Assembly: GCF_000182925.2 (NCBI RefSeq)
Contig: NC_026503.1
Location: forward strand, 2,356,001-2,420,000
Direction of reading: 5' to 3'
Origin: Neurospora crassa OR74A
Lineage: Eukaryota > Ascomycota > Sordariomycetes > Sordariales > Sordariaceae
DNA length: 64,000 nt
The notes beneath the pieces are model-generated. The model ran no database searches, was not told the DNA's origin, and was given only the letters and a program-made list of their open reading frames with translations. A program made the position numbers and the translations under genes. Positions 1 through 11,472 of the stretch are shown here, one piece after another. Position 1 is the first letter of the stretch, and every line of letters begins with the position of its first letter.

Positions 1-789
1 ACTGACCCCTTTTTCGACATGGCGATCAGGAACCGGGACGATACGGGGTTCTAGGGGCACCTCGCGGGCGCGTCAGGGGCTCTGTAAACGAGTGGGCAGG
101 CGCTTTCCATGGACTGGCTGGGACTGCCCGGAATTGCTTGCTAGGATCCCAGGTTGCGTCATTGTACTGCTCACAGCACCCCGGCCCCTGTATGCAACGC
201 TGTTAGCGGTTCGAAGCGGGGCACAACATCCGTGAACGAGGAACTGCCCGCATCGAGGTCTTCTTGATGGAGATTTGTTGCTGATATCATTTCACCTTTG
301 CATCCTCGACGGGACCCAACATCGCCTCTTTGTTTTCTGTGTTGCTGTTTGGCTTGCCGGGGTAAGGGGGGCCACTTTGTTGGCGTGTCAGACGACAATA
401 CGAAGGAGATCGCGGGAGCGCAACAACAATATCTACGACTACAAACATCTCGTCGCGACTCGCTTTCTTGACCGCATCCCGACCGGCTCGACGAATACCT
501 ACCACGTACCTACCTCTGCTTTCTGCACCCGGCAGCCTGCAATCGACAGGCCTCAGAATGGAAAGAATGGAAACATCGTCCAATTTGCGCCAGTGGTCGC
601 AAGAGGGGTAAGTCTCCCTAAATGCTATTGTTTGGTTTTCTTGCCATTGTTCTCTGTTGCGACGTTGCCGTCCCCGGGCGCCAGCATATGATATGTGTAC
701 ATCTTCGCTACCTCCCACTGCCTCTGTCGCCATAACCGTCTTGCCTACTCTGCCGGCTCCTTTGCATCACATCACCAGATCAGTCTACC
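1..789. other. Left-edge region and 5' leader of the methyltransferase gene
   Basis: No protein-coding gene can be supported here. The reading frames on both strands overlap, lack recognisable domains and are low-complexity. The right part, roughly from 550, is probably the transcribed leader of the downstream gene. The extreme left could belong to a neighbour outside the window. Confidence 0.5.
608..778 (+). other. Possible 5'UTR intron
   Basis: A consensus donor GTAAGT begins at 608. A CACCAG acceptor ends at 778, twelve bases before the start codon of the isoprenylcysteine methyltransferase. The length of 171 nt fits fungal introns. No coding frame crosses it, so it would be an untranslated-leader intron. 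This rests on splice-site strings alone. Confidence 0.4.
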
Positions 790-1731
790 ATGTCTGAAAC
801 TCCGTCGTCGTCGTCGTCGGCGCCCTTGGCTACTGGTCGCAGTGACGGTCCATCAGTCCACCACCGTCAGCATTCACGCGGACAAACCACTCACATTAAC
901 ATCCCTGCCGCTACCGCTACCGCTACCGCTACCGCTACCCATCTTTCAGAAGCTGACCTTTCCCTTCCGACGGACAGCCCAACCAGCGCGAACTCCGACC
1001 TCAACCTCGTCAACGACCGAGACTACTTTCCCTACCAGCCCAAGTCCCTAGCCGGCATCGCCACGCGCTCCTTCTGCCTCGGCATCGCTGTTACCATTGG
1101 CGTCGGCGCAACCGTCGCAACCCTTTTCTACACATCGAGCTCGCTCTGGCGCCTGCCCTTCTTCCTCGCCGCGCTCGCGACCTTTCACTTCCTCGAGTTC
1201 TGGACCACAGCCGCCTACAATACCCGCGCTGCCGATGTCAAGTCCTTCCTTCTCACGGCCAACTGGCCCGGCTACGCCATCGCACACGGCTTCGCGACGC
1301 TTGAGTGTCTGCTGACCAACGCCTTCTGGCCAAACCGTGCGTGGGCGCCGTTTGGTTCCGGTACGCTGCTCTGTTTGCTCGGCCTGGCCCTGACGGTGAT
1401 CGGCCAGGTGGTGCGCAGTGTGGCCATGGTACAGGCGGGACCGAGCTTCAACCACTTGGTGCAGCGCCAGCGAAGCTCGGCGCACGTACTGGTGACGTCG
1501 GGGATCTACGGCAGGTTCAGGCACCCGAGTTACTTTGGCTTCTTTTGGTGGGCGTTGGGGACGCAGATGGCTATGGGCAACGTCGTTAGCTTTGTGGCTT
1601 ATGCGGCGGTGTTGTGGAAGTTCTTCAGTTCGAGGATCAAGCATGAGGAGGAGTTTTTGGTCAAGTTCTTTGGGCAAGAGTATGTGGATTATCGAAGAAG
1701 GGTGGGCACCAAGATTCCGTTTGTTCCCTGA
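790..1731 (+). CDS. ste14: Protein-S-isoprenylcysteine O-methyltransferase (Ste14/ICMT family)
   Basis: Single-exon gene of 313 aa. The family is an ER-membrane enzyme that transfers methyl from S-adenosylmethionine to the prenylated C-terminal cysteine of CaaX proteins such as Ras, Rho, G-gamma and fungal a-type pheromones. The first 85 or so residues are low-complexity: a Ser run near residue 6 from a TCG repeat and an alternating Ala-Thr stretch near 42-50 from a GCTACC repeat. Several hydrophobic segments follow from about residue 95. The family signature lies at the C-terminus: GRFRHPSYFGFFWW near 241-254, with the Arg-His-Pro step, and an acidic EEEFLVKFFGQEYVDY stretch near 280-300. 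The ATG at 790 gives the whole domain. The G-gamma subunit at 24.1-24.4 kb ends in a CaaX box and is a plausible substrate. The gene converges on DGAT1, with 319 bp between the stops. Confidence 0.93.
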   Translation: MSETPSSSSSAPLATGRSDGPSVHHRQHSRGQTTHINIPAATATATATATHLSEADLSLPTDSPTSANSDLNLVNDRDYFPYQPKSLAGIATRSFCLGIAVTIGVGATVATLFYTSSSLWRLPFFLAALATFHFLEFWTTAAYNTRAADVKSFLLTANWPGYAIAHGFATLECLLTNAFWPNRAWAPFGSGTLLCLLGLALTVIGQVVRSVAMVQAGPSFNHLVQRQRSSAHVLVTSGIYGRFRHPSYFGFFWWALGTQMAMGNVVSFVAYAAVLWKFFSSRIKHEEEFLVKFFGQEYVDYRRRVGTKIPFVP

Positions 1732-2050
1732 GTTGGGCGTGGTGCTTTTTCGACAGAACTCATCTGTTGTGTGCCATAGTCTATTACGTGGTAGTCGCTT
1801 TACGTGGTATACAGTTCGAAAGAATAGATACAAAGCCTATCAAACCAAACAGTTCACGTATTTCCCCTTTGTTACTACATAATATTATCGCAGTTCCGGT
1901 AACGCCCTCGAACACCATGGCTAAAGCAATTGGTCTACCTAGAATCCCGACCCAGCTGCAGGGAACAGCTGACGTTCACCTTACACTGTCCTGTTGATCA
2001 AGCCTATATCTATGTTTCCTTCACCGTCGAAAATAACCAGGAGCAGACAA

Positions 2051-3937
2051 CTACACGAGAGGAGGGCACGTCCCCTGCCCTTGCTGAACAAGCTGCTGCG
2101 AAGTAGTCATCTTGCTCACACTCCCATACTTGGCCTGCCATGCGTAAAAGTACATGAGGGCCGCAAACGGTTGGCCAAAGATGGTAAAGGAGACCCAGAA
2201 GATGATGTTGCCCAGCAACTTGCCATTGGGAGACGTTTTCTTTTCCAAAGGCTTGGTGAACTGGATGAGAGGCAGTTGAAGGAACATGCCGAGAAAAGCG
2301 ACGCCTGTGATTTTTGTGTTAGATGACAGTTCTTCCATATGGCTTGTCTGTGAAATGGCCAAAGGGAAAAAAATAGGAAAAGAAAAAATGAAGAAGAAAA
2401 AAACATACCAATAAGGTTATGAGTAGGCACACCAACAAGCAATTCATGCAAGACGGCGCTCAAGAAGAAAACCGCCAAACTCGCCGTCGCATTACTCCAC
2501 CCCCTCGACCGCATGGGCGAGTACACATGGCGCTTGAAGTACTGATAAACGGGCTTGTTCCACGTGCGCCAGTACACGCCCAAGCTCTCGCTGTTCCACC
2601 ACTCATCATAAAACGAGCGGTCCGCAAACCTGGTCACCTCAGCCAGCGCGTTCAAAAAGCTCTGGAACAGCGCGAAGAACCCAGCGAGCCAGATAATCAA
2701 CGAAATAGTCGACAACTTCAGCAGCCGCTCCACAATGCTCGGGATATCAAGCGAAGCAATCTTGTCCAGCGAGTTGCGCAGCACCGGCGTCGCGTATTGC
2801 GCCGAAAGGAACCAGATGAATACACTGAGACAAATCACCTCGCCACATCGCTTGGCCACGAACGACCACCGGATTTTGGCGGTGCGCGGGTATACGGGCT
2901 GGTAGACTAGCGTGGGAGCCCACCAGAAGTAGCAGAGATTGCCCATCGTGATGTTCTCCGGATAGGGACACTCCGCGTACAGTCCTGGCAAGGCGTCGAG
3001 CTCTCCGCGGGCCGGGTGCAGGTACGCGTGTCTCAGGTCGCGGTTGGTGAAGGCGTACGAGGCTGTCTTGAGCCAGACCACGATGGCGTGCACTTCCGTG
3101 AGGGTGCCAATCAAAGGGTGGTGGATGTGGTAGTAAACCACATAGGAGGTTAGAACCAGGGCGGTAGTTACGTTGATGGCGTGAAGGAGGCGAACGAGCT
3201 TCCATGTTGATTGGAACTTGCGGTGCTGCTCCTCGGTTGGGCTATTGGTGCCGTCTTGGTGCTGGTGCTCCTTTGCGTTCTGCTCGGAGGCGGACACATT
3301 GCGCTCGGCACGGGCTTGGACGGCGGCGTAGTACTCGATGATGTAGGCGATGAAAAGGTGGCAGGGGATCAGGAAGTACAGCAACAGACCGAGGTTGATG
3401 TCGGATTTCCGAAAGTCATGGCAGCCGATGCATATCAGGACGCCGTACTGGTGAGAGTTGTTAGCTATATCGATCCGGTACAAATAGAACAGATAGGCCA
3501 GACGGTCGAAGTCAGGCAGGAGATGGTATGTCCAACCTTTTGGATGTTCTCAATGATCAAACGAAGGTTACCGACAACTGCGAACACTGTTAGCACACTC
3601 GGCCAACTCGGTAATGTAAACGTGGCAGGAATTCCCAATGTTTACCCAAAACAATGACCATCAGGTTGCGGAACCCCAAGAAGCTGGGGCTCTCAGTTGT
3701 GTCGTGGCTCAGACAGGATGGCCTTGATTGAGAGTGAACGGCCTCGACATGGCGATATTTACTCCGAACTACCTTCTTCGAGTGTCTTTTCGTCTCCGTC
3801 TCTGGTTCACCACCGGCATTGGCCTTGTCATTAGGAGTGCTGCCATTTTCTGTACCATGAGTCCGACGGATGACGTTGTCGTTTGAGGTGTGGACAGCGG
3901 GGTCAAGCCCCGTCGTCGTGGCCGTTGAACTACTCAT
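2051..3937 (-). CDS. dgat1: Diacylglycerol O-acyltransferase 1 (MBOAT family)
   Basis: Four exons on the minus strand: 3937-3646, 3577-3537 (only 41 nt), 3447-2409 and 2304-2051. They give 541 aa, with phases that join cleanly. DGAT1 enzymes of the ER membrane add an acyl group from acyl-CoA to diacylglycerol to form triacylglycerol. The N-terminal 75 residues are polar. They are followed by a hydrophobic stretch reading VVGNLRLIIENIQKYG across the two small introns, which is the characteristic DGAT1 entry helix. The FYDEWWNSESLGVYWRTWNKP motif and the HELLVGVPTHN segment, containing the membrane His conserved in MBOAT enzymes, are intact. The ATG at 3937 was chosen because no ATG lies upstream in frame. 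A sterol acyltransferase (ARE/ACAT) is the alternative, but the N-terminal motif favours DGAT1. The donor of intron 2 (GTTGGA) is non-optimal. Confidence 0.9.
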
Positions 3938-5951
3938 TATCCCAGCATAGACCGGCAAGGAATGAGGTGGCTAGTAAGTTTGGGGATTGTGAGCTTTTGT
4001 ATTTCACGAGAGTCAAATCGTGAAAAAGAGACGAGGGTGTGGTTGATGTATATTCATCAAATAAAGTGTGAAGGTGGCAAGGGTATATATCTCCGCGTCA
4101 AGCCGAGTCGGATTGGGCGCTTGCTCGCAATTAGCTACTACCTACGGGCCGCTGTCAACCTTGGTTCGGGCACGCCGCCGGACCCTTCCCCAAGGATCAG
4201 GTTTTACTAAACTGTCAAAGCCTCGGGATGGCACGTTGGAGGCCGAGGGTAGTATGATGACATGATGCAAGGGGACCTTGTAGGGCAGAAAGGGTGTGGA
4301 ATGAATCCGTTGGGTTGAGGTTGTACAAGAGACAAGAAGTGGAAGGGCAGCTAGAGGTACCTAGGTAGTCTTGGAAGCTTTTAGTTTGTAGCGTGCATAG
4401 AGATAGCTATAGCAACACGCGAAATTGGTGCCTGGACCAGGTGTTGTCTGTCACTGGAGCATCCGAGAAGGCCTCCAAATCCCCGAAATGAAGGAGAAAT
4501 GGAGCATCGTTCTTTCATCAACGGACACCGCTACCTTTCAGGAGCTACCTCTGTGCTGTCCAACGTCCTCGAACTCTGTAAGTCGTATAATATAACTCTC
4601 GGCTCCCGAACAGAAGCGACGACCCAAGACAAAATCTCCGTCGAGATCGTTCTAGCTCCACGCTCCGAGATTTTAAGTTCCATGCAATGGGCCCCCTGTT
4701 TGGGCATCCTCACCTAAAGAAGTGGAACGCGAATACAACTTAAGATGTCCCCTTCCACTTGAGCTGGAATAACGCATCTGGAAAGTCCGTCCATGGAGCC
4801 CTAAAATTTTTGAAGGTCGAAGCTTCCTCGATACATGTGATCCGAACAGGGTATTGATAGGTGCAAGGGCCGGGATCACCATGCACTACCAAGTTGGCGC
4901 TCACGAACCACTCGAACATCCATATAAATTGGCAAGACGGGGAGGAGTAGGTACATAGGTAAAAACGAATGTACCTAATCATGTAGGCAAAGATGAGGTT
5001 GAGCGGGACGGGAACTCTGAAGCTCATGAAATCCATGTCACCTCGTTGCACCTCCTCACAGAGGACCGCCTACGTACCGTGCCATCACCTATAGAGGTAT
5101 CTGTCTGTTTTTGAACCCAAGGCGTGTTCGTTCCAAAACTATGTAGGACAGTAAAAGAAGCCCTTGTTGTAGTGGCAGAAAAGCTTTGGGGTTATAGTCA
5201 TATGAGCTTCCCTTACTGCACTACATACATACTGCCAGAACACGGTCTTGAAAGCGATGAGAAATAGGGGCTATGGAAAAGGGAATCCAAATGACCATAT
5301 CCTTGTGTATGCCTCTACGAAGAGGTAAACATCGCTCATCCAGTGTCCATAGGCATTGGCCTCTTTGTAACGTGGGCTCGGATGGGTAAACTGCCCGTTC
5401 AACGCTGACCTGAAGCGTCGTTGCTGTGGTTCCTCGAGGTTCTGTTCCCTTGCGACGGGAACATCATCAGAACGGGCGTTCCAAACTCCAAATTCATCCC
5501 CACTGATCGCACACCCGGGCCGTTGCCGGGCGGTGGAGGTAGGCGCTCTCGGGGCGCTGTAACCCTCAGATGGAAAGCTTGGCCCGTGCGCTAAAGCATG
5601 CCGGCCGCGTTTGAATGCGCCCAGGCATTTCTGAACAAGACCACCAGGGCACGGACCATCTACCGACTTTCCATTCAACTCATCAATCGTTCACCACCCA
5701 GCCTGTTCAACCAAGCCACCAAACCACCAAACTCCAACCAAAAAAAAGGAAGCCGCGCTTCAAGTGAAGTGAGTCTATCCGTCCTTGAAAGTTCAGGGTG
5801 GAGTATGCCGCTAATACATTACATCTAGATATTCGTACAAGAATTCTGAAAAATTACACGCGCTTAGGGGAAACAAATCATCGTCTGAGGCGCGACCAGA
5901 AGTTATCATCATCTAAGCGCGTCAGCATCAGAATTCAGTCGATTGATTACC
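3938..5951. other. Divergent intergenic region, DGAT1 / PFS2
   Basis: Two kilobases without a supportable gene. The left part should hold the DGAT1 promoter and leader, and the part right of about 5650 the PFS2 leader. A candidate 60-nt leader intron runs 5769-5828: donor GTGAGT, branch-like CTAAT, acceptor ATCTAG. Short TAGGTA/TACCTA strings occur near 4360 and 4950. Confidence 0.5.
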
Positions 5952-8376
5952 ATGTCATACGAGCCCAGGGGAGATCATGACAAGGGCTATGGAGGGGGAG
6001 GAGGTCATGATGGCCTCCCACCCCGAAATAGAGGCAGACGTAAGTTCATGCTGCGGCTACGACCAAACTCTACCTCTAGCGAATATACCGTGTACACAGT
6101 CCATGTCGCCAGGCATTATCTATCACAATGTTCTGTCCATCAATCATGACGGCGTCCCAGGTGACAACAGTTATCCGTTTGCTCCGTGATGGCGTAGCTT
6201 TTGTTGCCGACCATGGCCTGGACATCACCGACGACAATACAATCGATCACGTTGACACTCGCCCTCCTCACTTTATCCTCACTTCTCGTTCACCCGTTCC
6301 TGCTTAGCACCGCCATCATCTCACATCACCATCTCTGGCTGTTCTGTGGGATTCTTTTCTTCACCCAACTCAATAGCACCTGTTTTTCACTCGCCGATGG
6401 ACAACGAAGACTGACCCTAGACTCAGGCCCCGTCACCGACTATGGTGCTTCAGTAGTTCACTACATGCGCCACAGGCAACCGAGATACCGGGGATCGTAT
6501 GCTGGTGAAGTTGAAAGGCCCAGCCCGAGTTACATTGTTGATGTAAGGACAAATGCAAGCCATCAACCCGCCGCATTGATACTAAAACTTGGTACAGATG
6601 TTACCACCATACGCCCGAGTCACCAATCCAGCAGACTCCGTACCATCAAGGCATCTTCACTCTTCCCTCAACAAAATCAAACACCCCATCAATGTGGTAC
6701 GATGGACGCCAGAAGGACGAAGGCTGTTAACGGCCAGTAGCAGTGGAGAGTTTACGCTCTGGAACGGCACAGGATTCAATTTCGAAACGATCATGCAAGC
6801 CCACGATTCCGCCATTCGTGCTCTAGTATATTCGCACAGCGACGACTGGCTCGTCTCAGCCGATCATGACGGTATCATCAAATATTGGCAGCCAAACTTC
6901 AACAATGTCGAGAGCATTAGGGGCCATACTGATCCCATCCGCGACCTTGCCTTCAGCCCCAACGACACCAAATTTGTCACGGCTTCAGATGATCAGACAC
7001 TCAAAGTCTTTGACTTTGCTGGCGGCTCAACGGACATGACTCTGACAGGGCACGGATGGGACGCAAAGAGTTGCGATTGGCATCCCAGCAGAGGCCTGAT
7101 TGTCTCTGGTTCGAAAGATCATCTGGTCAAGCTGTGGGATCCAAGGACGGGTAGATGCCTGACCACGCTTCATGGGCACAAAAACACCATCACCAAAACG
7201 CTCTTCGAGAGAGTACAGGGAAACTGTTTGGCAACATCAGCTAGAGATCAGACAGCTCGCGTGTTCGACCTTCGAATGATGCGAGACATCGCCCTCCTCA
7301 GGGGCCACGAAAAGGACATATCGACATTGACGTGGCACCCAGTCCACTCCAACCTCCTAAGCACCGGCGGCTCGGACGGCTCGCTATTCCACTACCTCTT
7401 GGACGAGCCGAACACCGCGCCCGACGGCTCAGTCATGCCGATCCCGGCAGTTTACGACACCGCCGATCCTTCGTCCGCACCTGCCCAACCCATCTACCCA
7501 GCCCACAAGATCCCCTATGCCCACGACTTCGCCATCTGGTCGCTCGACTGGCACCCGCTCGGCCACATCCTCGCCTCGGGATCCAACGATCGCATCACAC
7601 GTTTCTGGTCTCGCGCAAGACCTGGCGAGGCTCCCGAGTCCTTCAACGACCGGTATCACATCGGCGAGGCAGCAGCCGAAGCTCAAGGCACCTGGGATCG
7701 CCGCGGCGGCCGTCACATGCGGCAAGTCGAGGAGGAGCAGGAGCTGGAGGACGAGATGGACGGCCTGGTGGATCAAAAGATGCCCATCAAGGGGCAGCCC
7801 GGCGTTGGCGGCGGCGGAATGATGCCTGGTCTTTCCTTCCCCAGCATTCCCGGCCTTCCTCTCCAGCAGGTTCCCAGCTCTGGCCCTGGCGGCAGCGGTT
7901 TTATACCGCCACCACCCATCATCCCCGGCGTCGGCGGTGCCACCGGTGTCCCGCCTCCTCTCCCCTTCCCTATCCCCGGCATGCCCGGTCTGCCTGCCGG
8001 TGTCGTCCCGCCGCCCCTTCCGGGTTTAGATCTGAAGAACCCGCCCGACTTTAGCGCGCTCGCTGAAATGATGAAGAAGGCCGGTTATCAACCGCCGCCG
8101 CCGCCAGGCTCGGCTGGCGCACCGATGCCCCCTCCCGGCATCCTGCCCCCTGGCCTAATCCCCCCGCCGGGCGCGGCGGGCTTCCCTATGCCCCCTCCTG
8201 GGTTTGCGCCTCCGCCGCTGATTCCTGGTGCTGGTGGTCCGCCGGGAGGAGCCACTCACCCCGATGGTGGGAATGATCAGTATGATTCGTCAGGGAGGAG
8301 ACGCGCGCCGTTGCCTAGTCAGGAGGAGAGTCTTAGGATGGAGCAGAGCAAGGGCAATTATACGCGCGTGAGATAG
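5952..8376 (+). CDS. pfs2: mRNA 3'-end processing factor Pfs2 (WDR33 homologue), WD40 protein
   Basis: Three exons, 5952-6039, 6427-6542 and 6598-8376, give 660 aa. Pfs2/WDR33 is a scaffold of the nuclear cleavage and polyadenylation factor; its animal counterpart contacts the AAUAAA signal. Exon 1 encodes a Gly-rich basic N-terminus ([19 protein letters not shown]). Exon 2 encodes the conserved [21 protein letters not shown] block that precedes the propeller in this family, and exon 3 continues with [14 protein letters not shown]. About seven WD40 repeats follow, from roughly residue 90 to 415, several with clear GH/WD spacing. The last 200 residues are a Pro/Gly-rich tail with many PPPP and PGLP runs, typical of the fungal and animal proteins. 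Intron 1 is long for this window (387 nt). The junctions CG|TAAGT and CTCAG|GCCCC restore an Arg codon. The gene converges with TFIIIA. Confidence 0.93.
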
Positions 8377-8895
8377 GATAGAGATTGTGGAGGAGACAAA
8401 TTTTGCTTTTGATATATTTGCTTTTGTTAGCCATGCTGCACAAAGTCAATGGGGGTGGTGCTTGATCACATAATGCTGAGAACTTTTCTTCCGGGCAGTG
8501 TATGTGTCGGGAAATCAAGTGTGGCGGTAGTCCTGGAATGACACATGAAGAAGGAAATCATAGGGTGAGAGAAACATCCAAAGGGACAAGAAAAGAATAT
8601 TACGATAAGACTACTATATGTTCGTGAATGATAGCGAACAAGGGAGTCTTGCTGAGAGCACGGTGAGTTAACCACAACCGGTATTATATGTCTACTCCGT
8701 CCAAACGCCGTAACCGTACAAGTAAGCCATCTCCATTCCTCCACGCGGTCTACATACTGTCAAAGCCACATAACAAAAGGGTATCAATATTTCCGTGAAC
8801 CTTCCCATCTTTTTTCCGTTTTGTTTTCAGCAATGCAACATCATACAGTCGACAATTCCCCCATTGTGAACCATGAACCCGTATTACTGCATCAT
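8377..8895. other. Convergent 3' region, PFS2 / TFIIIA
   Basis: 519 bp between two stop codons. It must contain both 3'UTRs and the polyadenylation sites. I see no additional gene. Confidence 0.6.
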
Positions 8896-10731
8896 CTATG
8901 CTCTAGCAAACTGCGGGTCCGAACCCTCACCATCTTGGCCCATCAACAGCTGCATGTCGGCAGCCCAGTCTTCAAAGACAGGCGACTGGTGTTGCAGTGA
9001 GAACGGATCTCCATGATCACTAAGCCAGAAAGGCGCAGCGCCGAGATTTCCGCCATCGCTAACTGGAGCATTCGTGAATTGCTCCATTTGAGGGGGAGGG
9101 GTAGCGCCAGCTGAGGTGAATGCGGAGTGGACATCTCCTTGCTGATGCTGGGGTTCTAGACTAGGATCGATGACATATCCTAAGTCGTCAACGCTCAAGT
9201 TGGCAGCACTCGGAAATGGTACCATAGCTGCCTGTTCCTCGCCTGTATGCAATTGAGGTAGGAGCAGCAACTGTTGCTCCTCTTCTTTGATACCATTGTT
9301 GCCATGGTCATTTTGGATATGTCTATCCAGATCAGCATGACGGATGAAGCGAGCGGTGCATCCGTACGCAGGGCAAGCAAGGTCACGAGTGTCCAGCAAA
9401 GCCTGTTGAGCTTGCTGAGCCTGGGCGACCATGGAAGGGACGGGATACAGCTTGGGTGGACGCTTCTTCCCAAGATGAACATGAAGAACATGCTCCTCCA
9501 GCTTGACCCTGGTGGTAAATCCCTGGCCACAACCCTCTTCCGCGAAGTTCCAGTCCGCAATCTCCGAAACCTTGGCATCGTAAGTATCGGTCTGTCCGCA
9601 GACGAAACGATGGCCTTCATGGGCAGACTTGATGTGCGTGTTGAGATTGGAGACACGCGTGAACTTTTTGTCACAGCCCTCCCACGTGCAAGCAATCGTC
9701 TTTCGATCTTCGACTGTCTTGGCTGAGTGGTAGAGCTCAACGTGACGCATCATGTTGCTTTGTGTACCGCATCTGACACCGCAGAAGGCGCAGTTGTTGT
9801 GCTCCTTCTTCATATGGGCTTGAAGCAGCAGCATCGTGGTAAATCCAACACGGCGACCTCCACTGTCATCACCCTCTCCTTCAGCGTTGCATTCGTCGCA
9901 CCAAAACTTCAGGTCACCGTGCTCGCGCTCTACGTGCCTTCGCAAGGCACTTGCAGTGTCGAAGCCGGCGTCACACCCGTCGTTACCGCATGGATATGCC
10001 GACTTGCCTAGATGAACGGTTCGGATGTGTCTCTGGAGCGTTTGGTGCTTGCGGAAGCTCTGGACACAGTCCCCATAGCCGCGGCAGCGGTAGCGATCGG
10101 CGCCCTCGTGAACCAGAGCATGGCGGCGAAGTCGTGTATTAGTGACAAAGGACTTTCCGCAACCGGGCTCGGGGCATGTGTACTTTCGATCGTTGGTATG
10201 AGATCCCTTGATGTGCTGGGAGAGGTGCTTCTCTTCGAGGTAGTCTTTGTCGCAGTCATCGTAGGGGCACTTGAACGGGCGATCGTTTGTGTGAGATCGG
10301 AGGTGGGCAGCCAGACGAGCAGGGCGGTTGAAGGTCTTGGTGCAACCGGCGAATGTGCACCTGATGGTCTTGAGATCGGAGGGGAAGCGGCGTGAAGCAC
10401 GAGTCGTGGTAGTGTTGATACTAGTTGCTGCTACCGTAGTCGTCGGATCGGCGTGGGTAAGGGAGGTGTTGGCAACCGAGGCAACAGAGGCCGAGTCAGG
10501 GTCGAGTTCGAGGCTGTCGTTGCCGTTGCCATCAGAAGCTGCCGCCTCTGCGCCAGCAGGTGGCGATCGCGATTGCGAGGGTAGGGCCGGTGCCTCGAGC
10601 TGCTCTACTTGTGAGAGTTCCTCCTCCTGCTGCTGCTGGACCCAATCAGTAGCTCTTTTCTTGGATTGGACTTGAGCATGGTCGGGGCCGTCATGGCCAT
10701 CAAGGCGCTCGTCGTCCTGTTTCCGCTTCAT
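8896..10731 (-). CDS. TFIIIA: Transcription factor IIIA-like C2H2 zinc-finger protein
   Basis: Single-exon gene of 611 aa. TFIIIA binds the internal control region of 5S rRNA genes and recruits TFIIIC and TFIIIB for Pol III transcription; it can also bind 5S rRNA. The first 120 residues are acidic and low-complexity. Closely spaced C2H2 fingers start near residue 124 (CTFAGCTKTFNRPARLAAHLRSH). The TFIIIA-type linkers HTNDRPFKC and HTNDRKYTC separate the first three. Nine fingers can be counted up to about residue 420, and a tenth (CPAYGCTARFIRHADLDRH) follows a Gln/Ala-rich linker. Fingers 6 and 9 carry insertions between the Cys and His pairs, which is common in fungal TFIIIA. The C-terminal 120 residues are acidic and Gln-rich. 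Initiation at 10731 is the first ATG in frame. A different multi-finger factor cannot be excluded, but finger number and linkers favour TFIIIA. Confidence 0.85.
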   Translation of the reverse strand: MKRKQDDERLDGHDGPDHAQVQSKKRATDWVQQQQEEELSQVEQLEAPALPSQSRSPPAGAEAAASDGNGNDSLELDPDSASVASVANTSLTHADPTTTVAATSINTTTTRASRRFPSDLKTIRCTFAGCTKTFNRPARLAAHLRSHTNDRPFKCPYDDCDKDYLEEKHLSQHIKGSHTNDRKYTCPEPGCGKSFVTNTRLRRHALVHEGADRYRCRGYGDCVQSFRKHQTLQRHIRTVHLGKSAYPCGNDGCDAGFDTASALRRHVEREHGDLKFWCDECNAEGEGDDSGGRRVGFTTMLLLQAHMKKEHNNCAFCGVRCGTQSNMMRHVELYHSAKTVEDRKTIACTWEGCDKKFTRVSNLNTHIKSAHEGHRFVCGQTDTYDAKVSEIADWNFAEEGCGQGFTTRVKLEEHVLHVHLGKKRPPKLYPVPSMVAQAQQAQQALLDTRDLACPAYGCTARFIRHADLDRHIQNDHGNNGIKEEEQQLLLLPQLHTGEEQAAMVPFPSAANLSVDDLGYVIDPSLEPQHQQGDVHSAFTSAGATPPPQMEQFTNAPVSDGGNLGAAPFWLSDHGDPFSLQHQSPVFEDWAADMQLLMGQDGEGSDPQFARA

Positions 10732-11472
10732 TTTGAGGCCTGGAGTAGCAGCACTGGTCGCCGTGGCCTGCTACCCTGGACTTGGTTGGAGCTTCGACAT
10801 TGGAGAGAGGGAGCTCCACGCTTTTTGGGAAATTCGCTTGGATGGATTTTTTTTTTGGAGGTTCACATTTGTGACGGAACCTTTGCATTGCACCTGCCGA
10901 TTGGACTTTTCGTCCGGGGTGGGTGTCCCTGCCGCTTCAAAAAGTTTATCTGACGTTTTCCGGTTCCAGCACCGGCAGGCAATTTTACGAGCGAGTGAAA
11001 TTCGGGGGACCTGGAGGAAGGGAACCCATGAAGAAGCTGATGGCCCATCCATTGGCCCCACCCCTGTGACCCACTTCTCTGGTGTCACGTGCATTGGGCA
11101 TTCTTAGCCTATTTAAGTTAGCTAGGTGGGGGCTTCTCAGATCCCTCCCCTCTTCTACTCTTTAGACTACTTTGGACGAATGAGACATCATCACTTCTTA
11201 CCCCCCATGTCTCTTTAAGGTTTTATGTCTTGGCACGGCTCAGCCTTGCATAAAGTAGCGGCCCCACTCGAATTTTCTGTCGTCCTTTTGTCAGCCCTTC
11301 GCCCTTCCCTCACCACCTTGCGCATCCACGGTCGGCCAAACACGTCCAGTCTTCCACATCCACGCGTTTTGGGCAATACCATTTTGTCCACATACCTACC
11401 TCTACTTGTGCAGCTGCAGCCCATATCTTATTATCCTTACCATCAATCAACTCCTAAACAAACCCACCAAAA
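10732..11472. promoter_or_regulatory. Shared bidirectional promoter, TFIIIA / RPB6
   Basis: 741 bp separate the two start codons, which point away from each other. A CACGTG E-box lies near 11086 within GTGTCACGTGCATTGGG, next to an ATTGG (inverted CCAAT) string; a second ATTGG is near 11051. TATTTAAG near 11110 resembles a TATA element for RPB6. CT-rich DNA follows towards the RPB6 start. A T-rich tract near 10850 (TTTTTTTTTGG) lies on the TFIIIA side. Confidence 0.5.
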
